Shown: positions 1 through 6,205 of the stretch, piece by piece
Layout: each line of letters begins with the position of its first letter
Position numbering within the stretch: the first letter of the stretch is position 1
NCBI GenBank assembly: GCA_016295665.1
Contig: JAEDKS010000086.1
Span: 1 to 9,600 of the forward strand
Source: Clostridia bacterium
GTDB taxonomy: Bacteria; Bacillota; Clostridia; Christensenellales; Aristaeellaceae
Length of the DNA: 9,600 nucleotides
Direction: 5' to 3'
Notes under the pieces: model-generated
Databases searched by the model: none
Told to the model about the DNA's origin: nothing
What the model saw: the letters and a program-made list of their open reading frames with translations, nothing else
Program-made: the position numbers and the translations under genes

Positions 1-1
1 C

Positions 2-388
2 GGCATCCCCGCAGCAAACATCCGGGTGTTCGACCTGCACGAGGGCATGACCGTCACGGAGCTGAAGGGCTATGACGCGGTTTACCTGTGCGGCGGACAG
101 ACCCGCTACCTGCTTGAGCGGGTGAACCGCACGAGCTTCGGCGCATCGCTGATGACCTACATCCAAGGCGGCGGGCTGGTGGTGGGCGTCAGCGCGGGCA
201 GCCTGATCTTCGCCGGCAACCTGCCGGACAATCTGGGGCTGCTGAACGCGACGCTGTCCGTCCACTGCGCGGAGGGCGACGCGCCGGGGCCGCTCACCCT
301 GCCGCGCCCCGACGGCATCCGGCTGACCAACGACCGGGGCATCACCATCAGCAGCCTGCCCGATGGCATCCGCATCATCGGCGCGTAG
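2..388 (+). CDS. Peptidase S51 (peptidase E-like) family protein, 3' part only
   Basis: The reading frame is open from the window edge, so the N-terminal part lies outside the window and the GTG at 26 need not be the start. The visible part carries LCGGQTRYLL followed by GVSAGS, a nucleophile elbow (G-x-S-A-G) typical of Peptidase_S51 / class-I glutamine-amidotransferase-like serine peptidases. The Ser is the expected nucleophile, and the downstream SVHC His is a plausible catalytic histidine. Known S51 members (E. coli PepE, cyanophycinase) cleave Asp-X dipeptides or cyanophycin-like substrates in the cytoplasm. The many clostridial paralogues are mostly uncharacterised, so the substrate here is unknown. 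The gene ends with TAG directly before a perfect hairpin and converges with the minus-strand operon. Confidence is good for the family and low for the exact activity. Confidence 0.8.
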   Translation, partial: GIPAANIRVFDLHEGMTVTELKGYDAVYLCGGQTRYLLERVNRTSFGASLMTYIQGGGLVVGVSAGSLIFAGNLPDNLGLLNATLSVHCAEGDAPGPLTLPRPDGIRLTNDRGITISSLPDGIRIIGA

Positions 389-436
389 TGCATGACAAAG
401 GGACGGACACAGCCGCGTCCGTCCCTTTGTCATGCA
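389..436. terminator. Perfect 20-bp inverted repeat, bidirectional terminator between convergent genes
   Basis: Bases 389-408 (tgcatgacaaagggacggac) are exactly complementary to 417-436, with an 8-base loop (acagccgc). The hairpin starts one base after the TAG of the S51-like gene. On the other strand it contains the TGA stop of the isomerase gene (430-432). It lies between convergent genes, so it would act on both transcripts. There is no clear T-tract outside either arm, so intrinsic termination is inferred from position and stem strength rather than from a complete consensus. Confidence 0.7.
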
Positions 437-1287
437 CCTTCCATCAGCAGCCCCGACAGGTACCGTGCGGAGCGGCGGATGGCCTCCAGCTGATCCCGCG
501 CACCGAAGTGCTCAATCGCCAGAAAGCCCTGATAGCCCCCGGCCTTCAGGCGCCGCACCACCTCGTCCACGGGCAGGTAGCCGTCGCCCACCGCCACCGG
601 TGCCAGGCCACGGCAGTGCTGCCGACCCGTCATGCCCGGCTCCTCGCCGCGATCCTTGCAGTGGACATGCGCCACCCAGGGGGCCAGCAGCGTCTGCGCC
701 GCCAGCACATCCTCGTCGGAGAAGGCAAAGTTGCCGGTGTCCAGGGTGAAGCGCAGGCCGGGCACCTGCTCCATGAACCAGCGGAGCTGTGCGCGCCGGG
801 CATAGGGCTCCCGGGCGCCGTCGAAGTCCTCCAGCGTCACGGTCACCTGAAGCTGCTCCGCCTCCGCGACCAGCAGCCGCAGCCGATCCCGCATGCGGCA
901 GACCGCCGGGTTCCGCGCCATGAAGGCGGCGGTGTCCTCCGGGGATAGGGCGTTCAGCGCGTCAGCCTCCGCCGTCTCCAGCGCCCCGGGCACCAGCAGC
1001 ACCCGGCGGCAGCCATGCCGCCCCGCCAGACGCAGCGTCTCCCGGGCGGACGCCAGCCCCTCCTCCCCCGGGCAGCCCAGGTCGTGCATCCCGTACACGC
1101 AGCTGATCTGCAGCCCGACCTCCTTCAGCATCGGCGACAGCTCCGCCTCCCGCTCCCGCAGGTGTAGGTCGCGGATTTCAAGGCCCTCCACGCCCTCCGC
1201 ACGGCACAGGGACAGCACCTCCCGCAGGGGCTTGCCCGTCTGCGCGGCTGCCTCCCGCACGTGGTCGAAAAACACGGACAGTCTCAT
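430..1287 (-). CDS. Sugar phosphate isomerase/epimerase family protein (xylose isomerase-like TIM barrel)
   Basis: The 285-residue protein has the usual length of the AP_endonuc_2 / xylose-isomerase-like TIM barrel family, whose members isomerise or epimerise sugars and related polyols using a divalent metal. Visible signature strands are TLEDFD (E153), TLDTGNF (D183), HVHCKD (H207/H209), VAVGDG (about 232-236) and LAIEHFG (E259). The acidic and His residues fit the family's metal and substrate ligands. There is no signal peptide, so it is probably cytoplasmic. The ATG at 1287 overlaps the TGA of the ThuA-like gene as ATGA. A GGAGGAGG ribosome site lies at 1298-1305, about 10 bases upstream. 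It is the last gene of a three-gene minus-strand operon, and its stop codon sits inside the terminator stem. Pairing with a ThuA-like protein is common in sugar-utilisation loci, but the substrate cannot be read from sequence. Confidence 0.88.
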   Translation of the reverse strand: MRLSVFFDHVREAAAQTGKPLREVLSLCRAEGVEGLEIRDLHLREREAELSPMLKEVGLQISCVYGMHDLGCPGEEGLASARETLRLAGRHGCRRVLLVPGALETAEADALNALSPEDTAAFMARNPAVCRMRDRLRLLVAEAEQLQVTVTLEDFDGAREPYARRAQLRWFMEQVPGLRFTLDTGNFAFSDEDVLAAQTLLAPWVAHVHCKDRGEEPGMTGRQHCRGLAPVAVGDGYLPVDEVVRRLKAGGYQGFLAIEHFGARDQLEAIRRSARYLSGLLMEGA

Positions 1288-2014
1288 GTGTGAAGCGCCT
1301 CCTCCGGGGTGACATGCACCTCCACGTTGTCCAGCATCGTCTCCCGGCGGGTGGCGGGCGCCGCCCAGTGCACCGCGTTCCGGAGAATCTGCTGAATCTC
1401 CTTCTGGTAGTAGATGGGATACTGCTCGTGCCCGGGCTGGAAGTAGAAGATCTTCCCCAGCCCCGGGTGAAGGTGCACCCGCTGCGGAACACCTCGCCGC
1501 CGGCGAACCAGCCCGTGTACACCACTTCGTCAGGCCGGGGAATGTCGAAGTACTCGCCGTACATCTCCTCCCGGGGCAGCTCGATGTGCGCCGGCAGCCC
1601 TGCGGCGATGGGGTGCCCCGGCGATGTGCAGATCAGCCGCTCCCGGTCGTCATGCCGCCAGCGCAGGGTCATGCTCGTGCCCATGAGCCGCAGCATGATC
1701 TTGCTCATGTGCGCCGAGTGCAGCGGAATGAAGCCCATGCCCTGCAGCACATGGCGCTGCAGGCGCTCCACCACCCGGTCGTCCACCGCACGGTGGGCGT
1801 GGTGTGCCCAGTAGAGCAGCACGTCCGTCCGGCTCAGCACCTCCTCGGTCAGCCCGTGCTCCGGCTCCGCCAGGGTCGCGGTGCGCACCTCCAGCGTCGG
1901 ATCCTCCCGCAGGAAGCCCGCGATGCAACCGTGAATCCCCTCCGGATACACCCGGCGCACGTCCTCCTGCTCCAGCTCCTGTACATACTCGTTCCAGACG
2001 GTGACGCGGATCAT
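1284..2014 (-). pseudogene. ThuA-like (trehalose utilization family) protein, disrupted by a single-base frameshift
   Basis: The gene starts at ATG 2014 with IRVTVWNEY and reads as a ThuA-family protein for 182 codons, including HSAHMSKIM, REEMYGEYFDIP and GGEVFRSGC. After Phe codon 1471-1469 the frame breaks into arginine/serine-rich nonsense, which runs to a stop at 1178. The missing C-terminus, HPGLGKIFYFQPGHEQYPIYY onward, is found in the next frame and stops at 1284-1286. Restoring one C near 1468 (ttc-cac-ccg) gives FHPGLGKIFYF and a 243-residue protein, the normal family length. The true stop overlaps the isomerase start as ATGA, and the start overlaps the acyltransferase stop as ATGA, with GGAGG just upstream. 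ThuA-domain proteins have a glutamine-amidotransferase-like fold and occur in sugar catabolism loci; their exact reaction is poorly known. The lesion may be real or a sequencing error. Confidence 0.85.
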
Positions 2015-3477
2015 ACCCTTTCCTCCATTTCTGCGCAGATGCGGTTCATCTGCGCGCCGATTTCGCTCACCAGCCGGTCGCGCTCGGTGATGGGATCGTT
2101 GTCCGGGTTGAACACGATCTCCTCGCCGAACTTCACCGTGCGCTTCCCCTGATGGGCATACATGGGGACAAACCGGCAGCACTTGCCGGTGCGGTTGTAG
2201 TAGGCGGGGGCCAGCATGGCAAAGCCGGAGAACAGGGTGCCCACGCCGCTGCGCTCATAGCCGTGATCCTGCTCCACCGCGTTGGGGTTCTCCGGGAAGA
2301 TCAGCATGGGGTCGCCGCACTGCAGCGCCTCCACCGCCATGCGGAAGGTGTTCCGCAGCTGACTGGGATGATCCCGGAACACGGGAATGGCCTCCAGCGC
2401 GTGGAGCCCCCAGTGGGCGATGCGCGTCACCAGACGCGACACGGGCCACTTCAGCGGGCCGGGCAGCCAACGGGCCGGGCCGAAGTTGTAGCGGTGAAGG
2501 TACTCCGCGGTCTCCTGCGGATCCACCATGATCTGGCTGATGGACCAGGGCCGTACATACTCCGGAATGTACAGCATCGCCGCCACGGGGCCGTAGAGCT
2601 CGCCGTGGTTGCACAGGTAGACGATGGGGTTGTCCTCGTCCATTCGGAGGTGCTCCCTGCCCAGCACGCGATGGGGGTACACCCGGTGCAGCACCGCGAT
2701 GATCGCCAGAATGAGCCAGGGGCGGCGGTGCTTCTCCAGCAGCACGCCCTCCAGCTGCTTCCGCAGGGGCTTCTGCTCCTCCTCCCGGGACAGGAACCGG
2801 CGCAGCTTGTGGGCATAGCGGCGATCCACCGGGCAGTTCAGCGCACAGACCAGCAGCACCGCCATGCACACAAGCGCCGCCAGCCCAAGCGCCAGCCGGA
2901 ACCGCGACCGCAGCACCAGCAGCACCGCCCCGCCCAGCAGCACCGCTCCGGTGACGCTGTTTAGCGCCAGCAGCGCCCGCTCCTGACGCAGCTCCTTCCA
3001 CTGCGCCTCCTCGCCCAGGAAGCGCAGCACGTCCTGAAGCACCGGAGTCAGGCGATGGGCACCCGCGCAGCACAGCCCCAGCCCCAGCCCGGTCAGCGCA
3101 CAGCCCGCGCAGAGCTGCAGCAGCACGCCGTCAAAGCTCAGGAGCAGCACGCCTGCAAGCCCCAGCAGCGCCCCCAGCACCAGCAGGCCGGACGGCTCGG
3201 CATCCTTTGCATGCCGGGCGATGAGCCCGCTTCCCGCCGCTCCCGCCAGCAGGGACAGCACCGCCGACGCAACACACAGCCACGGGCTCAGCGTCGCACC
3301 GCCCAGCGCCATCACCATCACCGTCAGCAGCAGCCCGGGCAGCAGCGCCGCCAGCAGCAGCCCAACCCCCGCCATGGCTCCGTTCAGAGCGCAGCGGATG
3401 GCGATCAGGCGGCGGACAGCCGGTACCCGCCGAAGCTGCCGGATGGTTCTTTTCTCCTGGGTCTGATTTTCCTCCAT
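2011..3477 (-). CDS. Membrane-anchored 1-acyl-glycerol-3-phosphate acyltransferase (PlsC-like) with long hydrophobic N-terminal half
   Basis: The start MEENQTQ at 3477 is chosen because AGGAGG (3484-3489) sits 6 bases upstream; the longer frame to 3543 runs through the promoter. The protein is 488 residues. About residues 30-215 contain roughly six hydrophobic helices (LNGAMAGVGLLLAALLPGLLL and similar), resembling a reduced MFS-like membrane domain. A PlsC/LPLAT-like domain follows (about 255-480) with VYLCNHGELYGP (N290-H291), IPVFRD (364-369), MLIFPEN (391-397) and FVPMY (436-440), in the order of acyltransferase blocks I-IV. It would transfer acyl chains to a lysophospholipid or other acceptor at the membrane. 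Oddly, block I lacks the Asp of the canonical H-x4-D motif; the equivalent position is Gly. It is the first gene of the operon and ends in an ATGA overlap with the ThuA-like gene. Confidence 0.82.
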   Translation of the reverse strand: MEENQTQEKRTIRQLRRVPAVRRLIAIRCALNGAMAGVGLLLAALLPGLLLTVMVMALGGATLSPWLCVASAVLSLLAGAAGSGLIARHAKDAEPSGLLVLGALLGLAGVLLLSFDGVLLQLCAGCALTGLGLGLCCAGAHRLTPVLQDVLRFLGEEAQWKELRQERALLALNSVTGAVLLGGAVLLVLRSRFRLALGLAALVCMAVLLVCALNCPVDRRYAHKLRRFLSREEEQKPLRKQLEGVLLEKHRRPWLILAIIAVLHRVYPHRVLGREHLRMDEDNPIVYLCNHGELYGPVAAMLYIPEYVRPWSISQIMVDPQETAEYLHRYNFGPARWLPGPLKWPVSRLVTRIAHWGLHALEAIPVFRDHPSQLRNTFRMAVEALQCGDPMLIFPENPNAVEQDHGYERSGVGTLFSGFAMLAPAYYNRTGKCCRFVPMYAHQGKRTVKFGEEIVFNPDNDPITERDRLVSEIGAQMNRICAEMEERV

Positions 3478-3514
3478 GGGAAACCTCCTCGCGTCAAATC
3501 CTGTCGACGCCTTG

Positions 3515-3543
3515 ATTGTACCACACCTGCGGGCCGGAAACAA
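3515..3543 (-). promoter_or_regulatory. Sigma-A-type promoter of the acyltransferase-ThuA-isomerase operon
   Basis: On the minus strand, TTGTTT (3538-3543) and TACAAT (3515-3520) are separated by exactly 17 bases. TGG directly precedes the -10, giving an extended -10 element (TGn). Transcription would start near 3508, leaving a leader of about 30 bases that contains the AGGAGG site of the acyltransferase. This is a pattern match only. Confidence 0.7.
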
Positions 3544-3605
3544 TCGGATTTTGCACGTTTTGGGCGATGTGCGCGGGATTTTCCGGGAAATTGTGCAGGT
3601 TCGGC

Positions 3606-3634
3606 TTGCAAATAGCGCCCGGTTGCGCTATCAT
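3606..3634 (+). promoter_or_regulatory. Sigma-A-type promoter with internal dyad for the membrane protein / AI-2E transporter pair
   Basis: TTGCAA (3606-3611) and TATCAT (3629-3634) are 17 bases apart and lie about 35 bases before the start of the downstream gene. The spacer holds a perfect dyad, ATAGCGC (3612-3618) and GCGCTAT (3625-3631), with a 6-base centre. A protein bound there would block RNA polymerase, so this is a plausible repressor site. The operator role is inference. Confidence 0.65.
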
Positions 3635-3667
3635 AGTAGCAAATGATCGCCAAGGAGGAATCCGACC

Positions 3668-4138
3668 ATGTATCAGGAACAGGAGCTGCTCGACATTCGC
3701 AGCCAGCAGAAAAGGCGCTGGCTGATCCTCTCCATCCCGGCGCTGCTGCTGCTTATCGGCCTGGTGGCCTCGCTGATCCTCCGTCAGCAGGTGCTGACGG
3801 ATGTGTTCACGCTGCTGCTGGGGGGACTGCTGATTGCCGGCTATGATCTGGGCATCAAGCCCCTGCGCTGCTATGAGCGCCACCTGAACAACGTGCTGCA
3901 CGGGCGCATCCATGAGCTGACCTGCCGCTACAGCCACATCGACGAGGAGATCTCCCTGGTGGACGGCGTCTCCTACCGGGCGATGACCTTCATCACCTAC
4001 GACGAGAAGCACAAGCCCTTTGAGCGCATGTTCTACTTCGACGTACAGAAGCCCGTGCCCGAGCTTCCCGAGGGCGCGGAGGTGCGCGTGGTCTACCACG
4101 ATCACGAGCTGGCGGATCTGGCGCTGGTGGGGGGCTGA
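3668..4138 (+). CDS. Small membrane protein of unknown function, two predicted helices plus soluble C-terminal domain
   Basis: I do not recognise this 156-residue protein. The ATG at 3668 has a good AAGGAGG ribosome site at 3652-3658. A basic N-terminus (SQQKRRW) is followed by two hydrophobic segments at about 20-40 (LILSIPALLLLIGLVASLIL) and 45-60 (DVFTLLLGGLLIAGYDL). The remaining ~95 residues look soluble and beta-rich and end VRVVYHDHELADLALVGG. The layout suggests a membrane-anchored cytoplasmic domain. Its TGA lies 2 bases before the ATG of the AI-2E family transporter, so the two are almost certainly co-transcribed and probably coupled, which hints at a membrane partner or accessory role. 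The divergent promoter region upstream carries its promoter and a dyad. Confidence 0.8.
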   Translation: MYQEQELLDIRSQQKRRWLILSIPALLLLIGLVASLILRQQVLTDVFTLLLGGLLIAGYDLGIKPLRCYERHLNNVLHGRIHELTCRYSHIDEEISLVDGVSYRAMTFITYDEKHKPFERMFYFDVQKPVPELPEGAEVRVVYHDHELADLALVGG

Positions 4139-4140
4139 AG

Positions 4141-5400
4141 ATGAAGCAGGAGATCAAGCGCTGCGTCCGCTTTGGCGTCACGCTGCTGGTGCTGTGGCTG
4201 GTCATTCACTACTGGTCGAGCGCCATGGGGCTGCTGGGCGGCACCCTGTCCGCGGGCTTCCCGCTGGTGCTGGGCTGCGTCATCGCCTACCTGGTGAATA
4301 TTCCCATGGCGTTTTTTGAGCGCCTGCTCCCCGTCAAGGAGGGCAGCCGGTTGAAGGCGCTGCGGCGGCCCGTATGCCTGCTGCTGGCGCTGGGCTGCGT
4401 GGTGCTGCTGCTCCTGCTGCTGGTGCAGATGATCCTCCCCTCCCTCATCGAGTGCGTCATGCTGCTCGTGGAGAAGCTGCCGCCCGCCATCGCGGAGCTG
4501 GTGGACACCGTCGCCCGGCTGATGGAGGAGAACGAGCTCATGCCCGACGTGGCGGCGAGCCTGGAGTCCATCAACGTGGAGGACACGCTGCGGCAGGGCA
4601 TCAACCTGCTGCTGAAGGGCATGAACGGCGTCGTGGGGCTGCTCATCTCCACCACCTCCTCGGCGGTGTCGGGCATCATCACGCTGGTGCTGTCGCTGAT
4701 CTTCGCGCTGTATCTGCTGCTGGGCAAGGAGCGCATCGGACAGCAGTTCTCCCGGCTGCTGCGCACCTTCCTCAAGCCCGCCTTCCTGACGCGCTTTGAG
4801 CACGTGCGCTTCATCCTCAACGACTCGTTCCACAACTACATCGTGGGACAGTGCACCGAGGCGCTGATTCTGGGCGCGCTGTGCATCCTCGGCATGATGC
4901 TGTTCCGCTTCCCCTACGCCGCCATGATCGGCACGCTGGTGGGCTTCACCGCGCTGATTCCCATCGCCGGCGCGTACATCGGCGCGGCGGTGGGCGCGTT
5001 CATGATCTTCACCGTGTCGCCCGTGCAGGCGATCTGGTTCCTCGTCTTTCTGGTCATCCTCCAGCAGCTGGAGGGCAACCTGATCTTCCCCCGGGTGGTG
5101 GGCTCCTCCATCGGCCTGCCCGGCGTATGGGTGCTGGCGGCGGTCACGGTATTCGGCGGACTGTTCGGCATTCTGGGCATGGTGGTGGGCGTCCCCTTCT
5201 CTGCGGCGGTCTACCGGCTGCTGAAGGAGTATGCAGAGAGCAAGGAGCAGCGCGAACAGTCCGCCGCCCCGGCAGACGACGCCGCGTCGGCACCGCCCGC
5301 AGCACCCCTGCCGGCGCAGGAAGCGCCCCAGCCCGCGCCGCAGCCCGCCCGTCCGCGCTCGCAGCAGCAGCGCACCCGCACCGGGCGCAGGAAGCGGTAA
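4141..5400 (+). CDS. AI-2E family transporter (PerM / former UPF0118 family)
   Basis: This 419-residue polytopic membrane protein has the AI-2E family architecture. Hydrophobic helices lie near 10-25, 35-55 and 78-100. A mostly soluble insert (105-155) follows, then helices at about 160-195 and a cluster from 230 to 355. The hallmark region near 308-331 reads QQLEGNLIFPRVVGSSIGLP, and ALIPIAGAYIGA lies at 271-282. Family members have been linked to autoinducer-2 export (TqsA) and to Na+/H+ antiport in some halophiles; most are unassigned, so the cargo here is unknown. The last ~50 residues form a low-complexity Ala/Pro/Gln tail ending in a basic stretch (RTRTGRRKR), unlike the core. The start is 2 bases after the upstream stop and has only a weak G-rich site, which suggests translational coupling. 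Confidence 0.92.
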   Translation: MKQEIKRCVRFGVTLLVLWLVIHYWSSAMGLLGGTLSAGFPLVLGCVIAYLVNIPMAFFERLLPVKEGSRLKALRRPVCLLLALGCVVLLLLLLVQMILPSLIECVMLLVEKLPPAIAELVDTVARLMEENELMPDVAASLESINVEDTLRQGINLLLKGMNGVVGLLISTTSSAVSGIITLVLSLIFALYLLLGKERIGQQFSRLLRTFLKPAFLTRFEHVRFILNDSFHNYIVGQCTEALILGALCILGMMLFRFPYAAMIGTLVGFTALIPIAGAYIGAAVGAFMIFTVSPVQAIWFLVFLVILQQLEGNLIFPRVVGSSIGLPGVWVLAAVTVFGGLFGILGMVVGVPFSAAVYRLLKEYAESKEQREQSAAPADDAASAPPAAPLPAQEAPQPAPQPARPRSQQQRTRTGRRKR

Positions 5401-5417
5401 TCGCATCCCATCCATCA

Positions 5418-5450
5418 AGTCGGCGGCACCCGGAGCGGGTACCGCCGACT
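5418..5450. terminator. Hairpin terminator between the AI-2E transporter and the convergent phosphatase gene
   Basis: Bases 5418-5431 and 5437-5450 form a 14-bp stem around a 5-base loop. Position 5427/5441 is a C-A mismatch in plus-strand RNA but a U-G wobble in minus-strand RNA, so the continuous stem forms only on the minus transcript. T-richness after the stem is slight on the plus side (gatctttg) and absent on the minus side. It sits between two convergent units, so bidirectional termination is likely. Confidence 0.6.
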
Positions 5451-5506
5451 GATCTTTGAGTCAGAAACGGATGATAGAAGGCTGTCCTTGTCTCCTTCCC
5501 TGCCAT

Positions 5507-6205
5507 TCAGACGTAGTACGCACGCATGGTATCCAGGCACAGACAGGCAAGCCGTCCGCCAAACGCGGCGCCGCAGTCGATCAGGATATTGTTGTGCGAC
5601 TGATAGATCTCCGGCTTGCCGGTCACGGCGAGCGTCGGGGTGTGGCCCGACACAATGCAGATGGACGAATCGTGATAGTACTGCCGCTCATAGTCCGGGC
5701 GCATACAGGTGAGCTCATCGTAGGTGTACTGCGAGAGCCGCTTCCCTTCGGCAAAGTTGCCCAGCCCCGAATGGAGCAGGACGAACGTCCTGTCACCGGC
5801 GCTGACCACCTCATACAGCGGGGTGTCGTCCATGTAGTCCAGGATGTCCAGCCTTTCAGCCGCCGACAGCGCCCGGAACTGGCGCATCGTCACGTTGCCG
5901 CCATTCATCTGCCATTCTACAATCGCCCGCATCAGCGTCTCGTCCATATAGGTGGCCGCGTTTTCCGCCGTGATTTCCACATTCAGCTTGTGCAGCACAT
6001 AGGAGGCCATGCCCTCATGGTTGCCCTTGAGCAGGTACACGTTATCCCGCGAAGCCATGTCCTGCAGAACCTTCATCGGTTCCGGCCCGCGATCCACCAC
6101 GTCTCCAAGGACATAGAGCGTATCCTCCTCTGAGAAGCCAATCTGCTCGAGCATGGCAAGATACCTGTCATACATACCATGAATATCGCTCATCGCATAC
6201 AGCAT
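5507..6205 (-). CDS. PPP-family metallophosphoesterase (serine/threonine phosphatase-like)
   Basis: The 232-residue protein contains the complete PPP/calcineurin-like metal-binding motif set: SDIHG (D7, H9), GDVVDRGP (D35, D38, R39), GNHE (61-64), HSG (H145) and SGHTP (H188). These motifs bind two metal ions that hydrolyse phosphomonoesters or phosphoanhydrides. The length and the C-terminal IDCGAAFGGRLA fit small bacterial protein phosphatases related to PrpA/PrpB and to ApaH-like enzymes; sequence alone does not separate protein from dinucleotide substrates. There is no signal peptide, so it is cytoplasmic. The start ATG shares one base with the stop of the hybrid histidine kinase (TGATG), with GGGAGG upstream, so the two are co-transcribed and coupled. 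A signalling partnership with the kinase is inference. Confidence 0.9.
   Translation of the reverse strand: MLYAMSDIHGMYDRYLAMLEQIGFSEEDTLYVLGDVVDRGPEPMKVLQDMASRDNVYLLKGNHEGMASYVLHKLNVEITAENAATYMDETLMRAIVEWQMNGGNVTMRQFRALSAAERLDILDYMDDTPLYEVVSAGDRTFVLLHSGLGNFAEGKRLSQYTYDELTCMRPDYERQYYHDSSICIVSGHTPTLAVTGKPEIYQSHNNILIDCGAAFGGRLACLCLDTMRAYYV

Noticed and set aside
1178..1468. C-terminal extension of the ThuA-like frame, 97 codons to the stop at 1178
   Set aside because: It is Arg/Ser/Pro-rich nonsense overlapping the isomerase gene; the true C-terminus is in the neighbouring frame and stops at 1284.
3478..3543. 22-residue N-terminal extension of the acyltransferase
   Set aside because: It would start at the promoter -35, and the AGGAGG at 3484-3489 clearly serves the ATG at 3477.
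4102..5418. 438-codon minus-strand open frame across the AI-2E transporter
   Set aside because: It has low-complexity His/Gln/Arg composition, antisense to a clear membrane protein; it is a shadow frame.
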